From: Utricularia gibba
Lineage: Eukaryota > Streptophyta > Magnoliopsida > Lamiales > Lentibulariaceae
Assembly: GCA_002189035.1 (NCBI GenBank)
Contig: NEEC01000008.1
Coordinates: forward strand, 1-64,000
Length of the DNA stretch: 64,000 nucleotides
Direction of reading: 5' to 3'
Of this stretch, positions 44,930-57,551 are shown in pieces (the first letter of the stretch is position 1; every line of letters begins with the position of its first letter). The notes beneath the pieces were generated by a model. The model worked only from the letters and a program-made list of their open reading frames with translations. It was not told the DNA's origin and ran no database searches. Made by a program: the position numbers and the translations under genes.

Positions 44930-45670
44930 GTAAATGGAGAACTAGCAAGATCTGCATATATTCAAGCATCCACATCAATTAAGAAGTCACGGACTTCGAC
45001 TAATTGATTGCTATATTCATGTTTATCACATAAACAAGGTATGTACAATGTAATAGATAGAATTATCCTTGCTCTACATCTCCTCAAGTACATATGCTAT
45101 TCTTGGAGCATGTAAAACAACAATCAACAACTTGATTCACATATCTCATATGCAATTCTATCTCTACTCCTAACATTTTCATTCTCAGGTACCCATGCCA
45201 TTCTTGAATAAAATGCTAGTCAAGTAAACCCATTCAAGCAGCAACCATATAAATAATTTAATATCTCAAGTACATATGTCATTCTTAATATAAAAACTCA
45301 AATAGTCACAACATCTCATGCTTTAACAATAATTGAATAACATCATATATCATTCATAATATTGCCTGAATGGAGAGCCAAGAAACATTAACATAAAATG
45401 TTTCAAAACTTGATCTTTAAGTTGAAAAATAAATTCTGAAAATCAATAAACAAATAAATTTCCAGAAAACCATTTTTCCCATTGTTTAAATCAAGTCGTG
45501 TATCGAGCTAGTCAATACAGAATTCCGAACTTCCACTCAAACTAGAGATGGTAGTTTTGAAAAACAAATGGCCTTAAAAACCAAGAATCGATGATAAAAA
45601 ATAAACCAACATGTGCGAAATAATGCACAACCCATGGTTTAAATCTGACAACAATCAAATAGTTGCTAAA

Positions 45671-45686
45671 CCAAGCTCTGATACCA
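45671..45686 (-). other. Copia primer-binding site (initiator tRNA-Met type)
   Basis: TGGTATCAGAGCTTGG on minus, one base after the LTR end. It is the common Copia primer site, complementary to initiator tRNA-Met. A leader of about 740 bp (44930-45670) separates it from gag. Confidence 0.9.
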
Positions 45687-45687
45687 T

Positions 45688-47348
45688 TGTCGGGTTACAC
45701 ATAGCGGAAGGTGGGAAAAACAAAAACTTTTCCCTTTTCTTAACCAGCGATATCCCATATCGTTGACAACATCAAAACTACAATGCCTCTAGCTCGACCA
45801 CACGAACTAGAAATCAATCCGACTAGGTTAAGACCAACATATGTATCACATACATTTTGCCCAAAATATGTTTAAACCATCTCATGAAATAAACATTCAT
45901 CTGATACTAATATCTATATTAACATCAAGACTTGATTTAACTCTTGAATCAAAATGTTGGGAAAAATACAATAAAGCCAATGCTAATATCTTATATCAAC
46001 ATTGACTATCAACATTGAAGAAACACGGAAGACAAACAAAGAAAGTTGCCAAACTCGAAACCAGAGTAGAGTTCTCTTCTTCATATAGCTATTCATCGAT
46101 CTCGTGTCTTCCTTGACCACTTTTCCTCTTTTGGAGATTAAACACCTCTTCCCAAAAGAACTCCAAAAACCTTCTTATGAAGTAGTCCAACTGTCACATA
46201 TTTATAGTCAAGCAATGGCACGCATTGTAATGCAACATGCTTCTCAATTTAGACTAATAAATATGGGCTTGGGCATTTTGGCCTGGATCATGAGCCCATA
46301 TTATTTTGGGCCTTGGTTACCAATATGAGCTTGAGCCCATATAACCAGTTCTTCAACCAACTTATGATTCAAATTTAAAGACATGCTAGAGTCTACCAGA
46401 AATTTGAATGACAAGCGTCTCAGACAATTTCTAATTCTTAGTATATGTATGACTTACTAGGTTCATTTTTAATCGGTAATAAGAGGTGAGAAACCTCATT
46501 TCTCTAACAATGATATTGTCCCAACATATCGTGTCTCTCATAAAATACAAGGGATGTCTAGCATAGCATATTGTATTTACCCAATTAAAACTGATATTCA
46601 ATGATGAATCTTATTGCTATCCTTATGAATATCCCTTTATTGGAGACTTTGATTTAGAATGGAATCATGGATAGCCAAATTCCATTTCACCTAGATCATA
46701 AACACTATCCTGAACACCTATTTCTACGGCAAAACAAGAACCTAGAATCTCATTCCAATATCTCGATAACCTAACAAGGAATTTACCCAACGAAACAATC
46801 AGGAAATCTGAAGTCTCATCTCCGTTTACCCGAAGTAATGAATCCTATCTTGGTTTTTCAGAGATCTTCATACACTATTGCCGACTTGTATATTTCAACA
46901 AGCCTAAATAGCAACAAATCTAAGGTAATAATATATAAGACACAATGAAACCTCAAGTCAAAGGATTTTCATAAAGCAATCTGAATAACACTATGTTAAC
47001 ATATGTAAAATTCCATGCATATGTTATTCAGCGTCACAAGTTTGGTCAGCTCATCTCATGAGCTCCCACATGTTTATTCTGACATCTCATGTCAAGCAGC
47101 ATTCGACTCACTGTTTATTGTATCTTGATAAAAACTTGATCAACACAGTAAAATAAAAAGATGTGATAGTTAAACCAACAATGATGTCCAATCAAAGTAT
47201 TCAAACTACATGTTACAAGAAAATCTGTTGAATATTTTTAACAACTTAAAAATACATTCTCCAAATATGTAACTCTAGACATTGCCATAAAAGGAGAACA
47301 ACAATTATGGGATGCTATATTACATGGCTTTTGAGCATACTTCTAACA
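45688..47348 (-). mobile_element. 5' LTR of the Copia element (about 1661 bp)
   Basis: On minus it begins TGTTAGAAGTATGCTCAAAA, a frequent plant Copia LTR start, and ends CCCGACA next to the primer site. A second TGTTAGAGAAATGAGG at 46509 could be read as an alternative start (822-bp LTR). The longer version is preferred because 46520-47340 resembles LTR sequence (CATATGTTATTCAG, GAGCTCCCACATG words). The 3' LTR of this element is not in the window. Confidence 0.65.
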
Positions 47349-49640
47349 CTATAAATCTGGGATTCCCCATGCACCAGTTCGCGTACCATGAATCCACACC
47401 AAATGTGGTGCCGTTAGTGTTTTTTTTCTTTTTTTTAATTGTAATCTTTTTAATCAATAATTTTAATTAATAAATATTATTCATTTAATTAATTAATCAA
47501 AATGGGAAAAATCCATTTCAATATCAACATTTCAAATGTTGCTTGTAATTAGATGTACATGTTTTTTAAAATAGTTTTGTAGTACAAAATTTTTAGTTTT
47601 TATTTAAATTCAATACAAACGTTTCAAAATATATCATTGTGGTACAAATGTTAAATATTATGTCATTTTTCAAACATCTACATTTTTTAAAAACATAGTT
47701 TAGATATATACGTTGTTTAAAAAAGTTGAAAAACAATATAAATGCTTTTTTACACATATTTTTTTATATATACATTTATTATAAACTATGATTTTGAACA
47801 AAATATATTAAAAATAGTTAATATATTAAAATATATATTAAAAATTGATAGATAAAATATAGGTATATGTGTCTTTTTGTTTATCATATTTTCTAATTTA
47901 TTAATTTTCTATTTGAATAACTATGCACAATACCGACCAATTATCGAGTACTCCATTATTAGCTTCTCATCACTATCTCCCAATACCTTCTTTTCAGCCA
48001 TATGTGCTTACATAGGATCCACCCATATGGATGTTGTTAAGTTGATGTAGGGCATAAAATCACATGACGTGATATCTAGCTCACTTAATAACTTATCCTC
48101 AAAGAGTCTTATTAGATGCTTGGGTTTTGAAGACTTATTTTCAATCAACTCCTTGTGACATGAACTACAGTGCTCACTATAATACTTAGACACTTGTTAA
48201 TCTCAATCTTGATGGGGACCCGAGATGTATCTGTTGTATCTGTCACATGAACTACAACCAATTATATCTTTCATCTCGACCACCTTTACACACAACACAA
48301 ATGTATCTGTTATCATTTTTCTTAAATTTCCACTGAATCTTTTCCTGAATACAAGAAATAGTAAGAAATTAAACACAAAGAATTATTGATACTCAAAAAA
48401 ATAATTAGAGATTAACCCTAACTATTATTATATAAAAAAAATAGTTTGTGGTTTACCTAAGATTTAATCCTTTCTATACTTGTTTCAAGTTATAATATGC
48501 AATCTCTTCATTCTCAGGATCATATAGCTCAATATCTTGAGTGACAATCTCATGTGCTTGAAGTATGGATTCTTTCTTACACTCAATTTTAGACATTAGC
48601 TCAATATCGAATGAGCATAGAGGTTGCAATCCATTGGATTCATATTGAAATTTCTCCTCTGAATAAATGTATGATTCCGTAGTATCCGAATCACTCATGG
48701 TGAGAACCTGTGGGACCAAATCAATCAAAAAACTACAACAAATTAAACCAATATGATTCTAGATCTGTCCAATAAACTTACGATTCAAAGCAAAATAATG
48801 TAAGAAGATGAATCTAAAATCACCACAATAAAACCCAAAATCTAAGAACATAATCCCAAAGTCGCAGTTGGGCGATGGGTACAAAACGAGGATGATCATG
48901 GTGGGTCAATAGGGCGACCGGTCAACAATTACGGTGGCTTGTAGTGGATCGCTATGGCTAACAAAAATCGGAAGATTTCATTGTGGTGGCTAGTAATAGC
49001 TGTAATCCTAATTACATTGCATTCATCAATATGGGAATGGACTAGCTAAATATGTGTACTAAAATGAAAGCCCATTAATAAACGTTTGTTTTCATAATGT
49101 AGGTGTTAAAATGTGTGTTTTTATTCATAAAATAATTTATGAATGTATGTACCAAAAAAAAATTTCAGAAACATGTTGATATTAGAGACATACTATTTTT
49201 GAAAACATTTAGTTTCAAAATAAAACTTTTGAAAACATTTGTATATAAAATCTGTAAAATCAGACAACATATGTACCAAAAATCATATTATAAAAACATT
49301 GGTATAGAATTATATATTTTTTATCAAACGTTTACATTGAAACAAAAGGTAGCACTAATCAAAATCATAATCGTCTCATATATCTTTATTTAAATTACTC
49401 AATGTTCATCCATTGATTAATATCATTTTTCATTATTCAAAACAATAATTGTTCATCAATTATCATTTTAATTCTCATTTATCTTCTATGAATATTCAAT
49501 TTTTTATTAAAAATTATTTTATTTTAGTATTTTTAAAAATAACTTAATATAATTTAAATATTATAAATGGAAATTATCTAAACGTATCCATAATTTTTCA
49601 AATCACAAATAAACATATTCGAACCTATGTATCCTAGCTA
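47349..49640. other. AT-rich DNA with two unidentified minus-strand frames
   Basis: No recognised gene. 48008-48193 (YYSEHCSSCHKELIENKSSK, with C-x-x-C-H) and 48474-48728 (acidic, MSDSDTTESYIYSEEKFQ) are on the same strand. A lysine-rich word (KIQWKFKKNDNRYICVVC) lies between them at about 48270-48350. The combination may be a broken gene or transposon ORF1, but no family can be named. The rest is AT-rich. Confidence 0.35.
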
Positions 49641-49769
49641 TAGATGATGTGGTTGAATTGCAAAACCATTCTCTTCTCGCAAATGAGTAGATTGCATTTA
49701 TTTTTGTTAGCAGCATGGTGCTTTATTTGTCACAGAAGGCAGGCAGGCAGCGCGGGGCGGGAATCGGGA

Positions 49770-51330
49770 TCACCCGAAGATTTTGTTGAGGGTGGTGGCG
49801 AGGCGAACTCCAGCCTGGGCCAGCCGCAGGTTCAACTCCGGGTACACCCCCAGGAAGTAGGGATCTGCGCCACTCAACCAAACCAACTGAATATCTATCT
49901 TTATTTTTGAAAAAGACGAATTAATCAAGTAATTAATTACCGCTAAGAGCTGAATAATCTTCAACTCCGTTGTACGCGTAACTGCACGCGGCTTCGATGG
50001 ATTCCTCTGCGTATCTGCGGACAAGAATGCTCAATACTCATACACGCACACACAACCCCAGGCCACACCCAATTTCAATTTCAACACAACTGCTGACGTA
50101 CGTGTCAGGGCAAGTAGTTGAGCCGCACGATTCCCAGGCCGCGACTTGCTCGGACCAGACGGACTGAAAACCCAACCCGCAAACACCCACGTTGGAGACG
50201 TCTTTCCAAAATAGAACCCAAAAAAAAAAAAAGAACAAAAAACACTACCGAAATGTTACTCTGGAGTGCGGCGATCAGTTCACCCTCACTGTTATCGTAA
50301 TAATCCTGCATTTGGGTTTGAATTATGCTCGTGTCCCAAACCTGCACCAACCGAAGAGGATCAGATTCCCCAAACGGTGAGATCTTTATGTATATGTTAT
50401 TCAGACGTACACTATGGAGATTGGTGCTCTTGGTGTACCATTTCACTGGAATCAGGTTTCCTCCTTCGTCCGATGCAAATCCACAATGCAGTGGCTGCAC
50501 CAACACATTTTCTGCATTAGCTGATGGTTCCGATTTCAAGAAGAAAACATTTTCCATAGAAACGGAGCGAATTTATGCGATAAATGAGCGGTGATGGATA
50601 TTGCCTGGTGAATGTCTCCCATGAAATGAGCCAGAAACATAAGAGCCTGAGTTAGATTATCTGCAATCGCGAACCCGTCCCTCATTAGCTTTGGATCTTA
50701 CACCTGTGTTGTGTAGTGTAGGAGGAATCACGAGAAACAGCTGTGGAAAAAACCATGAGTTGCGTACATGTGGAAGGGGAGCCGTATCCCAGAAGCTGAT
50801 TCGTGTAGTTGTTGATTGCTCCGACGACGCAGTTCCCCAACACGCCATTCGAATCCCTGCAGTCCCCTGTTGCCAAAATCATAAACGGGGGTTCCATCGA
50901 TGCCATGCCATGTATTCAAAAAGGGGCGTGTCACTGCGACTCACTGGTGTAGTCGTAGTTGCATACATCAGCCGTGTCGACGAAATGGAGAGGCGGCGAC
51001 CAGGTGTAAATAGATCTCACGTCATCGGCCCACGAACACACGCCGCTCAGCGGGCTGTAAGGTAGGAGTTTCGACACGGCGGCCCCTGCGTTGCTACTCA
51101 ACATCGGCTACAAGGAGGAAAAGAAAACGATCAACGACAGAAGAGGGTGGAGGTGCATTCAGTTTACTAGCTTCAAACCCCATGTCACGTGAATTTATAA
51201 AGTAGAAAATGGGATTCACTTGAGCGATACTGCAGATGATTTGATGGCCGATGGCTCCCCAGCCGTAGGCAGAGTGCAGGAGCATGAGAAAGCTGAGAGG
51301 CAGGAGGATTTGAGCTCTACCAAGCTCCAT
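49770..51330 (-). CDS. S1/P1-type nuclease (endonuclease 2-like), secreted
   Basis: Nine exons on minus: 51220-51330, 50945-51107, 50768-50866, 50605-50660, 50411-50494, 50249-50341, 50102-50163, 49941-50014, 49770-49864. All phases match, giving 278 residues. A signal peptide (MELGRAQILLPLSFLMLLHS) ends before W24, the expected mature N-terminus. All nine zinc ligands of the S1/P1 family are visible: W24, H29, D65 (CSWADD), H78 (PPLHFVDT), H136 and D140 (HFMGDIHQ), H146, H170 and D174 (NLHSVWD). It should be a zinc-dependent nuclease on single-stranded DNA/RNA in vacuole, ER or apoplast, used in senescence or cell-death nucleic-acid breakdown. Possible N-glycosylation at NYT, NLT, NIS. Intron 4 starts with GC instead of GT. 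The gene appears intact. Confidence 0.93.
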
Positions 51331-51399
51331 TTTTAGGATGAATGTCAGGAGGAGCAAGACATTGTCGTATATAAATAATGGGAGTTTTTTGGGTGGTAT

Positions 51400-53315
51400 G
51401 TGGGCCAATCCAACCCATATAAATGGGATGGATAGACAGGCTAGGCTAGTTGAGTAAATGGAAAGCTATGAATGCTCTTGTAAATTCCTAACTTGTGCGT
51501 TGTATATTCCTTCCTGCAGATATTTCCTTTTCAAATATGCATTAATTCTAGTTAAAAAATCCAAAAGAAAAATGCTTAACCCCTGTTTTGACCAATTTAA
51601 TGCTCAGTCGGACCGTTGACATTTTCCCTCCCTAGTTGCTGCATCTCCAGAAAAGCAAGCACACCGTACCACTCTTCATTCTGGATATTTGTAGAAGCAT
51701 CGACGCGCGAAAATGGACGGAGCCCCCAAAGTCGTTGGGTCATTTTGAAAACTACCAACGACTAAAAATGTCTTTTAAAAAAACTATACACTATGTATAC
51801 TTAAGTTGAGAAAACATAGATTTTACATTATTTTTTTATAATACTTATAAAAATTATTTTTCTTTTATGAAATCTACATTTGTAATATTTAAATTATTAA
51901 ATGAAAAGTATTCATTATGACAAATGGATTGGTTTTTATTATCAAAAATTAATAATATATTTACTTGCTTAAAATAAGTATTTACAAAGATTTTTATTAA
52001 TTTGTTGAAACAATTTATATTTTCTTTTAAATGATTATTTTTAACATAAATTTAATAATTAATATTAAATAATATTTTATATAATTTAAAAAATAAAGAA
52101 AAATTTATGTTATATGAATTAATTTAGATGAAATTTAGAATAAAATAATAATTATTCTGAATTTTAAGAATTATGTTATTATAAATCTCCATCCATTCAA
52201 TTATTTCTAATAATTTGAAAGTATTCATTTCATTTTCGACAAATTTTATTATTAAATACTTTATTTATTTATATTTCAAAAATTTCAAATAATTCTATAT
52301 CCATAAATATCCTAAATAAAACGAAAAATACCATACATGCGAATGATGCATATTGACACGGATGGAAAGTTTCACTATGAAAATTGTAGTATACTCAATC
52401 CAATTACTCGATTATAGTGATTATGCAAACAATATTTTAAAATGGGTATATCACCGCAATGTTCGACTTTTTGGATGATATTTTACATTTAATTAAATTA
52501 TCATTAAATTTAAAAATACTTGAATAAATATTTTTAAAACAGTATAAAAAAATTATTCAATACTTTAATTTATCATAAATAAATTACTTAAATAAACATT
52601 GATTAATATTAATAAAATATAATTCTCAAAAATATGTAATCATTATTATTTATTATTCAAATTCATTTAATTTAACCATTTGATTCAAACAATGAATATG
52701 TGATATTTTCTCACTTCAATTTGATCATTAATTAATTAGAAAATAAATTTTGGTGATCAAATATACTCTTGACAAATAATTCATATTTTATTTAGAGAAA
52801 AATGATATAATGTTTAAAAATATATAATTTATAAAATATTGAATTATGTTATTATGTAATTACCTAGATAACATTTTATTTTGAAAGAAATATTTTTCTT
52901 AGTATTAAATTTTGATATCATGTAATATTATAGATAAATTCAGATCATATACATAGAAGTGTTTTCTGTTAATTAAGTAGTATTATATTAATTTGGATTT
53001 TAGTAACTATGTATAACATTAAATTCATTTAGTTAATTACATAAAAAGATATAAATTGAAATAAAATAAATCTAGTAGAGATGAATAGAGATTTTATTTA
53101 CCTGAATGGACTTATTAATTCGATCACATGCTCTCCATGTTATATACTTCTTTTTCTTTTGTGACCTTGATTAGAACTGGAAGGCATGTCTTTCAAATCC
53201 AAATGAAAGTTGGATGGACATTCTTGAATAGAGGCACGTAGTGGATGAAGAAAATTGTCATATAGCTCCTCCCATGGAATGTAGACCAACACTCTATGCA
53301 ATTGTAGTGGCATAA
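51400..53315. repeat. AT-rich intergenic DNA with a duplicated repeat
   Basis: Very AT-rich. From about 51740 to 52300 it shows scattered similarity to 61265-61860 (TTTTGAAAACTA; AATTATTTTTCTTTTATGAAATCTA versus a similar block; AATTTATATTTTCTTTTAAATGAT versus AATTTATATTTTCTTCTAAATAAT). A weak frame at 53140-53391 has a basic end (SSNQGHKRKRS) but no known motif. No gene is recognised. Confidence 0.45.
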
Positions 53316-54379
53316 TGATAAGCAAAAAATCTACACACATCGTAAATATGCAAACTCTTCGATCAAATAAATTTATAAACCTAATACACATTTAAATATA
53401 ATATAATTATGAGCATAGTATTTCAAGTTGAGTACAAAGAACAGGTGCTTGTCATGTGATTGTTAATACATACAATTAGTATCATGTTGATAGATTTAAT
53501 TTTAACTAGGACTGCGGCAAACTTACAATAAAATAGAGTAAAGAAAAGCAACAAATTTTCGAACTCGAGTGTACCTAAGATGAGACAAGTGGTGCCTTGG
53601 GACTCCAAAGATTAACATGCAAATTGCTACAACTATTCCTCCTAAACTATAGATCATTCACATAACAAGCAAAGACCAAATATATCAAAACCTTTGTTTT
53701 CCCTAATTTTTGGACTAACTCTAATCATGCTTGTTCTAATGAGCTTCACTACTTCCTCCTCCTATATCTATCATGGTGTGTAAGGAAATAATGTGACACT
53801 TGGTTAATTTGGTTTAGTGAACAACAAACTTGCTAACCCCTTTACCCAAGGCACCATTAGGTGCTCTAGCTGCTCATGATAAAGGAAAAGAAAATGTTTT
53901 TATAGTATATTCTAAGCAACATTCTGATTTCAAAGTTAAACAACAACAAATAGTACATAACAGAAACATAAAAGGTATATGATTCCCCGGTAAAGCTAAA
54001 ACTGTTTTAAATTAGGAAGTGTTCTTCAAGAGCGGAAGAAATCTTCAAATATGTGCTTGTTGTTCTAGATCGTCTTCCCCATTCTTCTGTGTTCTTGCGA
54101 TTTTTTTTCCAAACTTTTTCCCCAACATTCTGTAGCATAAGGTTCAAGGGTCAATATCTCTTTTCTCTCCCATCATTTCCAAAATCCTTTTCTTTTCTTC
54201 TTTCGGATTTGATTGTACTTCCTTCAACTTTTTGTCTCTATCCTCTGCAATTTTATTGTGCTCTTTTCGACTCCTAGAGAACGAAGTTGGCCGACAATGG
54301 TTGCATTGCTCTAGGAAACAATTAAAACTAGGAAAAAAACACGCATAGAAATTCATGCGACAACTTGAGTTTTGTGGCA
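53316..54379 (-). mobile_element. LTR of the Athila-like family, copy 3 (1064 bp)
   Basis: It aligns with LTR A (1833-2920): TGATAAGC at the left, ATCAAATAAATTTATAAACC, a GGTGCTTGTCATGTGA block, GGTGCCTTGGGACTCC, CTTTACCCAAGGCACC, and TTTTGTGGCA at the right. Left of it, a degenerate word (TGCCACTACAATTGC on minus) sits where the primer site should be. The stem-loop present in other copies is not recognisable here. Confidence 0.7.
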
Positions 54380-56145
54380 AAATGTTAGACCTTTTCGTAC
54401 TCCTAAACTCTCAAAAATATGGTATCCCTTGTGAACTCGCCTTGTCCAAGCTCCTCATCGAATGGGCCCAATATCCAATGAATTTCGGCTTGAAGTGGCA
54501 GAAATTGTGAGCAAAATGCAGTGATGAGCTATTGAACTAAAAGCGACAGATTAATGCGCGTTATCAGGTCAACATTCAATAATTTGCAAACCTGCATCAT
54601 TGAAATATATTCATGAATGTTACTTATGATATCAATGATGAGATATATTTTCTTCGATGAGTAATTGTTGAGCATATTAACATGGAACTTCATAGTTTTG
54701 CCACATCCCACAACTACAAGTTTCATTTTTCAACCGTACAACACACATTTTATCATCCGTTGAGTTACTTTGATGCTTACAGGCTTATATATGCACTATT
54801 ATTTCTATGTAATTGTAAACCTCCAACCATGAATGTAGGATAGATTTATCCCAAGAATCAAACAATTTATGCGTCTATTTGGCCAATGTTTCATTGTTAA
54901 ATTGAGCTTTCATTACTTTTTGCAATTCTTCGCTAATATATTTATCGACTCAAACCTATTTGAAATAAGGCATGTGGATTTATCGAAGACGATATGAGTT
55001 CCTAATTTATCCAAAAACTATAACCAAGACTTGTTGGTCTCTTTATCAACAACGATAAAAGCTAGTGGAAGAGGTTTGGTGCTAGGTGCCAGATTTACTG
55101 TGATTAGTAGCTTGTATCTATAAGTATTGTATAGATAGATTCCATCAACTGACATAATCGGTCTTGAATATTGTTATGCATGGATACATGGACCAAATAG
55201 AAACAAATCACCTAGTTTCAGTCAATCACTTTTTTGGGATTCTAAATAATTATCTCATTAAAAAAACTTTGAAATTTTTCAAAGACACCTTCCAAGTGTC
55301 AAAAATGAGGTCGAAGGCCTTATTTATCATATACCATGCATGATGGTATGAGATTTTGTAATAAGTAGCAGTTTCAACAACAATAATTCTGTCACCACAT
55401 TTCTACCTATATTTGCCTCCAAAAAGAGTTTCGCTATCTTCGCAATCTATCTTGAATTAACATTTTTTGTCTAAAAAAAAATCAATATCGAGCCATCTAC
55501 ATGTATGAGGGTCAGTATCTTTACTAATTTTTTACTCTTTGATCCTTTTATGATAAGTAGTATAAATTATTCATTTGCAATTTGTTTTTTTATAATGTTT
55601 ACATATCATGGCAGACACCCCTAGTTCACTATCAACCATTGTATACTATTTTTCAATTTGTATTGAAAGTCTTAGATTACTCTATCAAAATCTTCCTTAA
55701 GTCTCAGATTGCTCTATCAAAATCTTCCTTTATAGAAAATCTTTGTCCTATCGAAAAAATATCAACTTAGAGTAGTGAAAGCGTATCACCTAAAGGATTC
55801 CCAATTCTACCAAAGCAACCATGAATACCCATTTTGTATCCTCTAAATCTTCTTCTTGTTCTTCTTTTTCTACCTCAAAATCCAAATTTTCATGATCCCC
55901 GTTAGGGGGGAACATCTATACCAGGCACTTCATAATCATTTTTGTACAAAAAATATGAAAAATAAATCCACCAAAATAGTGGTAAGAATATGGTTGTACA
56001 AAAAGAGTAAGTCCATTTAGAATTACATTTGTATGTAGTGCATTTCATGCTTTTCGTAGTACTATATTGATAGCGACATAATAGAGAGGCTGAAACTTTA
56101 ATTACCTAATATAACTCTAATTGTAGATCATCCACTATATGGAGT
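54380..56145 (-). pseudogene. Mutator-like (MULE) transposase remnant
   Basis: On minus, about 55000-55170 reads RPIMSVDGIYLYNTYRYKLL, ITVNLAPSTKPLPLAFIVVD, KETNKSW. This corresponds to the MULE transposase core (R-P-x-x-x-x-D-G-x-x-L-x-x-x-Y-x-G-x-L, then P-L-A-F-x-x-V-D-x-E-x-x-x-S-W); the first catalytic aspartate is the D of V-D-G. An acidic N-terminal stretch is at 55830-55930. Stops and shifts are many. No terminal inverted repeats were identified. Confidence 0.7.
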
Positions 56146-57004
56146 TGATAAACGAACATTTTAGCATGTCATTGCAATAAAACCAAATTTCCGTATCAAA
56201 TAAATTTATAATCCCTAATATACACAAAATACAAATTTAGAAAACTTGTATAGTGGATATCGGAGTCGATCACGAAGGGCTTGTGCTTGCTAAGTGTTTT
56301 AGTACATGCATAATTTCGGATAACAGTAGGTCTTAGTCTAAGCTCGGACTAACAGTGGTAAATAAGTTCCATAAACAAGGTAGGTAAGCAATATCAAGTT
56401 TCAACGCTAAAGTGATAGATATTGGTTCTAACTTAGAATAATACTAGGACGCCTTAAGAATCTGCGGGTGGTGTTATGCTAAGATTCCTAACTTAACTTG
56501 CTATTTTCCTACACTCACAACTTCAAATAACCTAAGTCTACCCAGGTCATTCATCATATTTTTGGCTAAGCTAGTCCCCAATATCATAAACAACATTGCA
56601 ATTAAGTCTACCCGCATGCAAGGCATATAGAACTAGGTATACCCAGTTCTACTGGTTCTACCCTGTACTAACATCGACTACTCCCGTCTTGATTTGTTGG
56701 TCTACCTCTAAACCAATCATCTAAGTTGTGAAACTACTTGTTTCCCTCCTTAGGTCTTCCCATAGTTTGTTAGAAACAAGAGTTAAGGAATACATATAAA
56801 TTTCATCATCAATCCTAAGCACACACCACACCACTTCACCTTAAGGCATCCCTAAGACTTTAGCCACTCATGCTTGGGAAATAAAATACAATTTCATTCA
56901 TATAAGCTGGCAAAAATAACAAAAACATTGTAAGCTAGTTTGGTACAAAAACTAAAAATGTTCAGAAAACTAGAAGCAAGTAAAGATTGTTCTTTCGCCC
57001 GGTT

Positions 57005-57032
57005 GCTACTGTTCATAGCTCGGAACAGTAGC
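57005..57032. repeat. 10-bp perfect stem-loop 2
   Basis: GCTACTGTTC (57005-57014) pairs exactly with GAACAGTAGC (57023-57032) around an eight-base loop. It is the equivalent of 21300-21325. Confidence 0.9.
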
Positions 57033-57193
57033 GCTGGACTGGGCTCAGGTGCTGTTCTTGACGATGGAGGCCTTCTTTTCTCCTTCTGGTTGGTGTTTTT
57101 TGCGTTGAGGAAGAAGCCCCCTTGCGTGCGTTCTGCACTCCCCGCGTCTCTCTTCTTTTCGAAATAAATTTCCCCTTTCCTTCACTCCATTGC

Positions 57194-57240
57194 ACTATTC
57201 TTGACCGCCAGTACTATTCCTGACCGCCAGCACTGTTCCC
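57194..57240. repeat. 19-bp direct repeat inside solo LTR
   Basis: ACTATTCTTGACCGCCAGT at 57194 is followed by ACTATTCCTGACCGCCAGC at 57213 and a third start ACTGTTCCC at 57232. It is a short local duplication; the repeated ACTGTTC word also forms one arm of stem-loop 2. Confidence 0.8.
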
Positions 57241-57393
57241 AGCCTGAACTTGCAGACTACAGGTGGCGGCAGAATAGTGCTCTTTGTCCTTCTGCGGATT
57301 TTACACCCTTTTTCACTTGTTCTACATGTTTGCAAGTCTGATTTTCTGCTAATTTCCCTGCTGAACTTACTGAAATATTAGTAACAAAAGTTT

Positions 57394-57419
57394 TGGACTA
57401 AATCAAAGGATTTAGTCCA
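57394..57419. repeat. 11-bp perfect stem-loop 1
   Basis: TGGACTAAATC (57394-57404) pairs exactly with GATTTAGTCCA (57409-57419) around the loop AAAG. It starts 128 bases from the LTR start, as in the copy at 20765. Confidence 0.9.
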
Positions 57420-57551
57420 CTTTTTAACATAATCACATAAGATTAACATAAACACCACTTAAACATGAAAAATCACATTTATCTAACCTAAACCATAATA
57501 AAATATAACCATTTTGTATTATAAAATTCAGGAAAAATGTGTGTCAGGAGT

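Larger units (their letters stand above)
56146..57546 (-). mobile_element. Solo LTR of the hairpin Athila family (1401 bp) with perfect 5-bp duplication
   Basis: On plus it starts TGATAAACGAACATTTTAGC and ends GGAAAAATGTGTGTCA. GGAGT lies at 56141-56145 and 57547-57551, a perfect 5-bp target duplication. Length and content match the solo LTR at 20765-22164. It holds two perfect stem-loops (57394-57419; 57005-57032) and a 19-bp direct repeat (57194-57240). With no internal region and both duplication copies present, it arose by LTR-LTR recombination. The 75-residue frame at 56940 is not a gene. Confidence 0.9.

Noticed and set aside
46104-46328. Plus frame inside the Copia LTR
   Set aside because: Lies wholly in LTR sequence and has no motif.
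45688-46509. Alternative 822-bp Copia LTR ending at 46509 (CTAACA)
   Set aside because: TG...CA ends and a TGTTAG start are present, but the sequence up to 47348 looks like further LTR with a better-known start. Kept only as an alternative.
50038-50594. Overlapping frames on both strands between 50038 and 50594
   Set aside because: They are shadows or intron read-through of nuclease exons 5-7, whose splicing reproduces the conserved family sequence.
56940-57167. 75-residue plus frame inside the solo LTR
   Set aside because: It lies in LTR sequence that also contains stem-loop 2 and is not conserved as a frame in the sister LTR.
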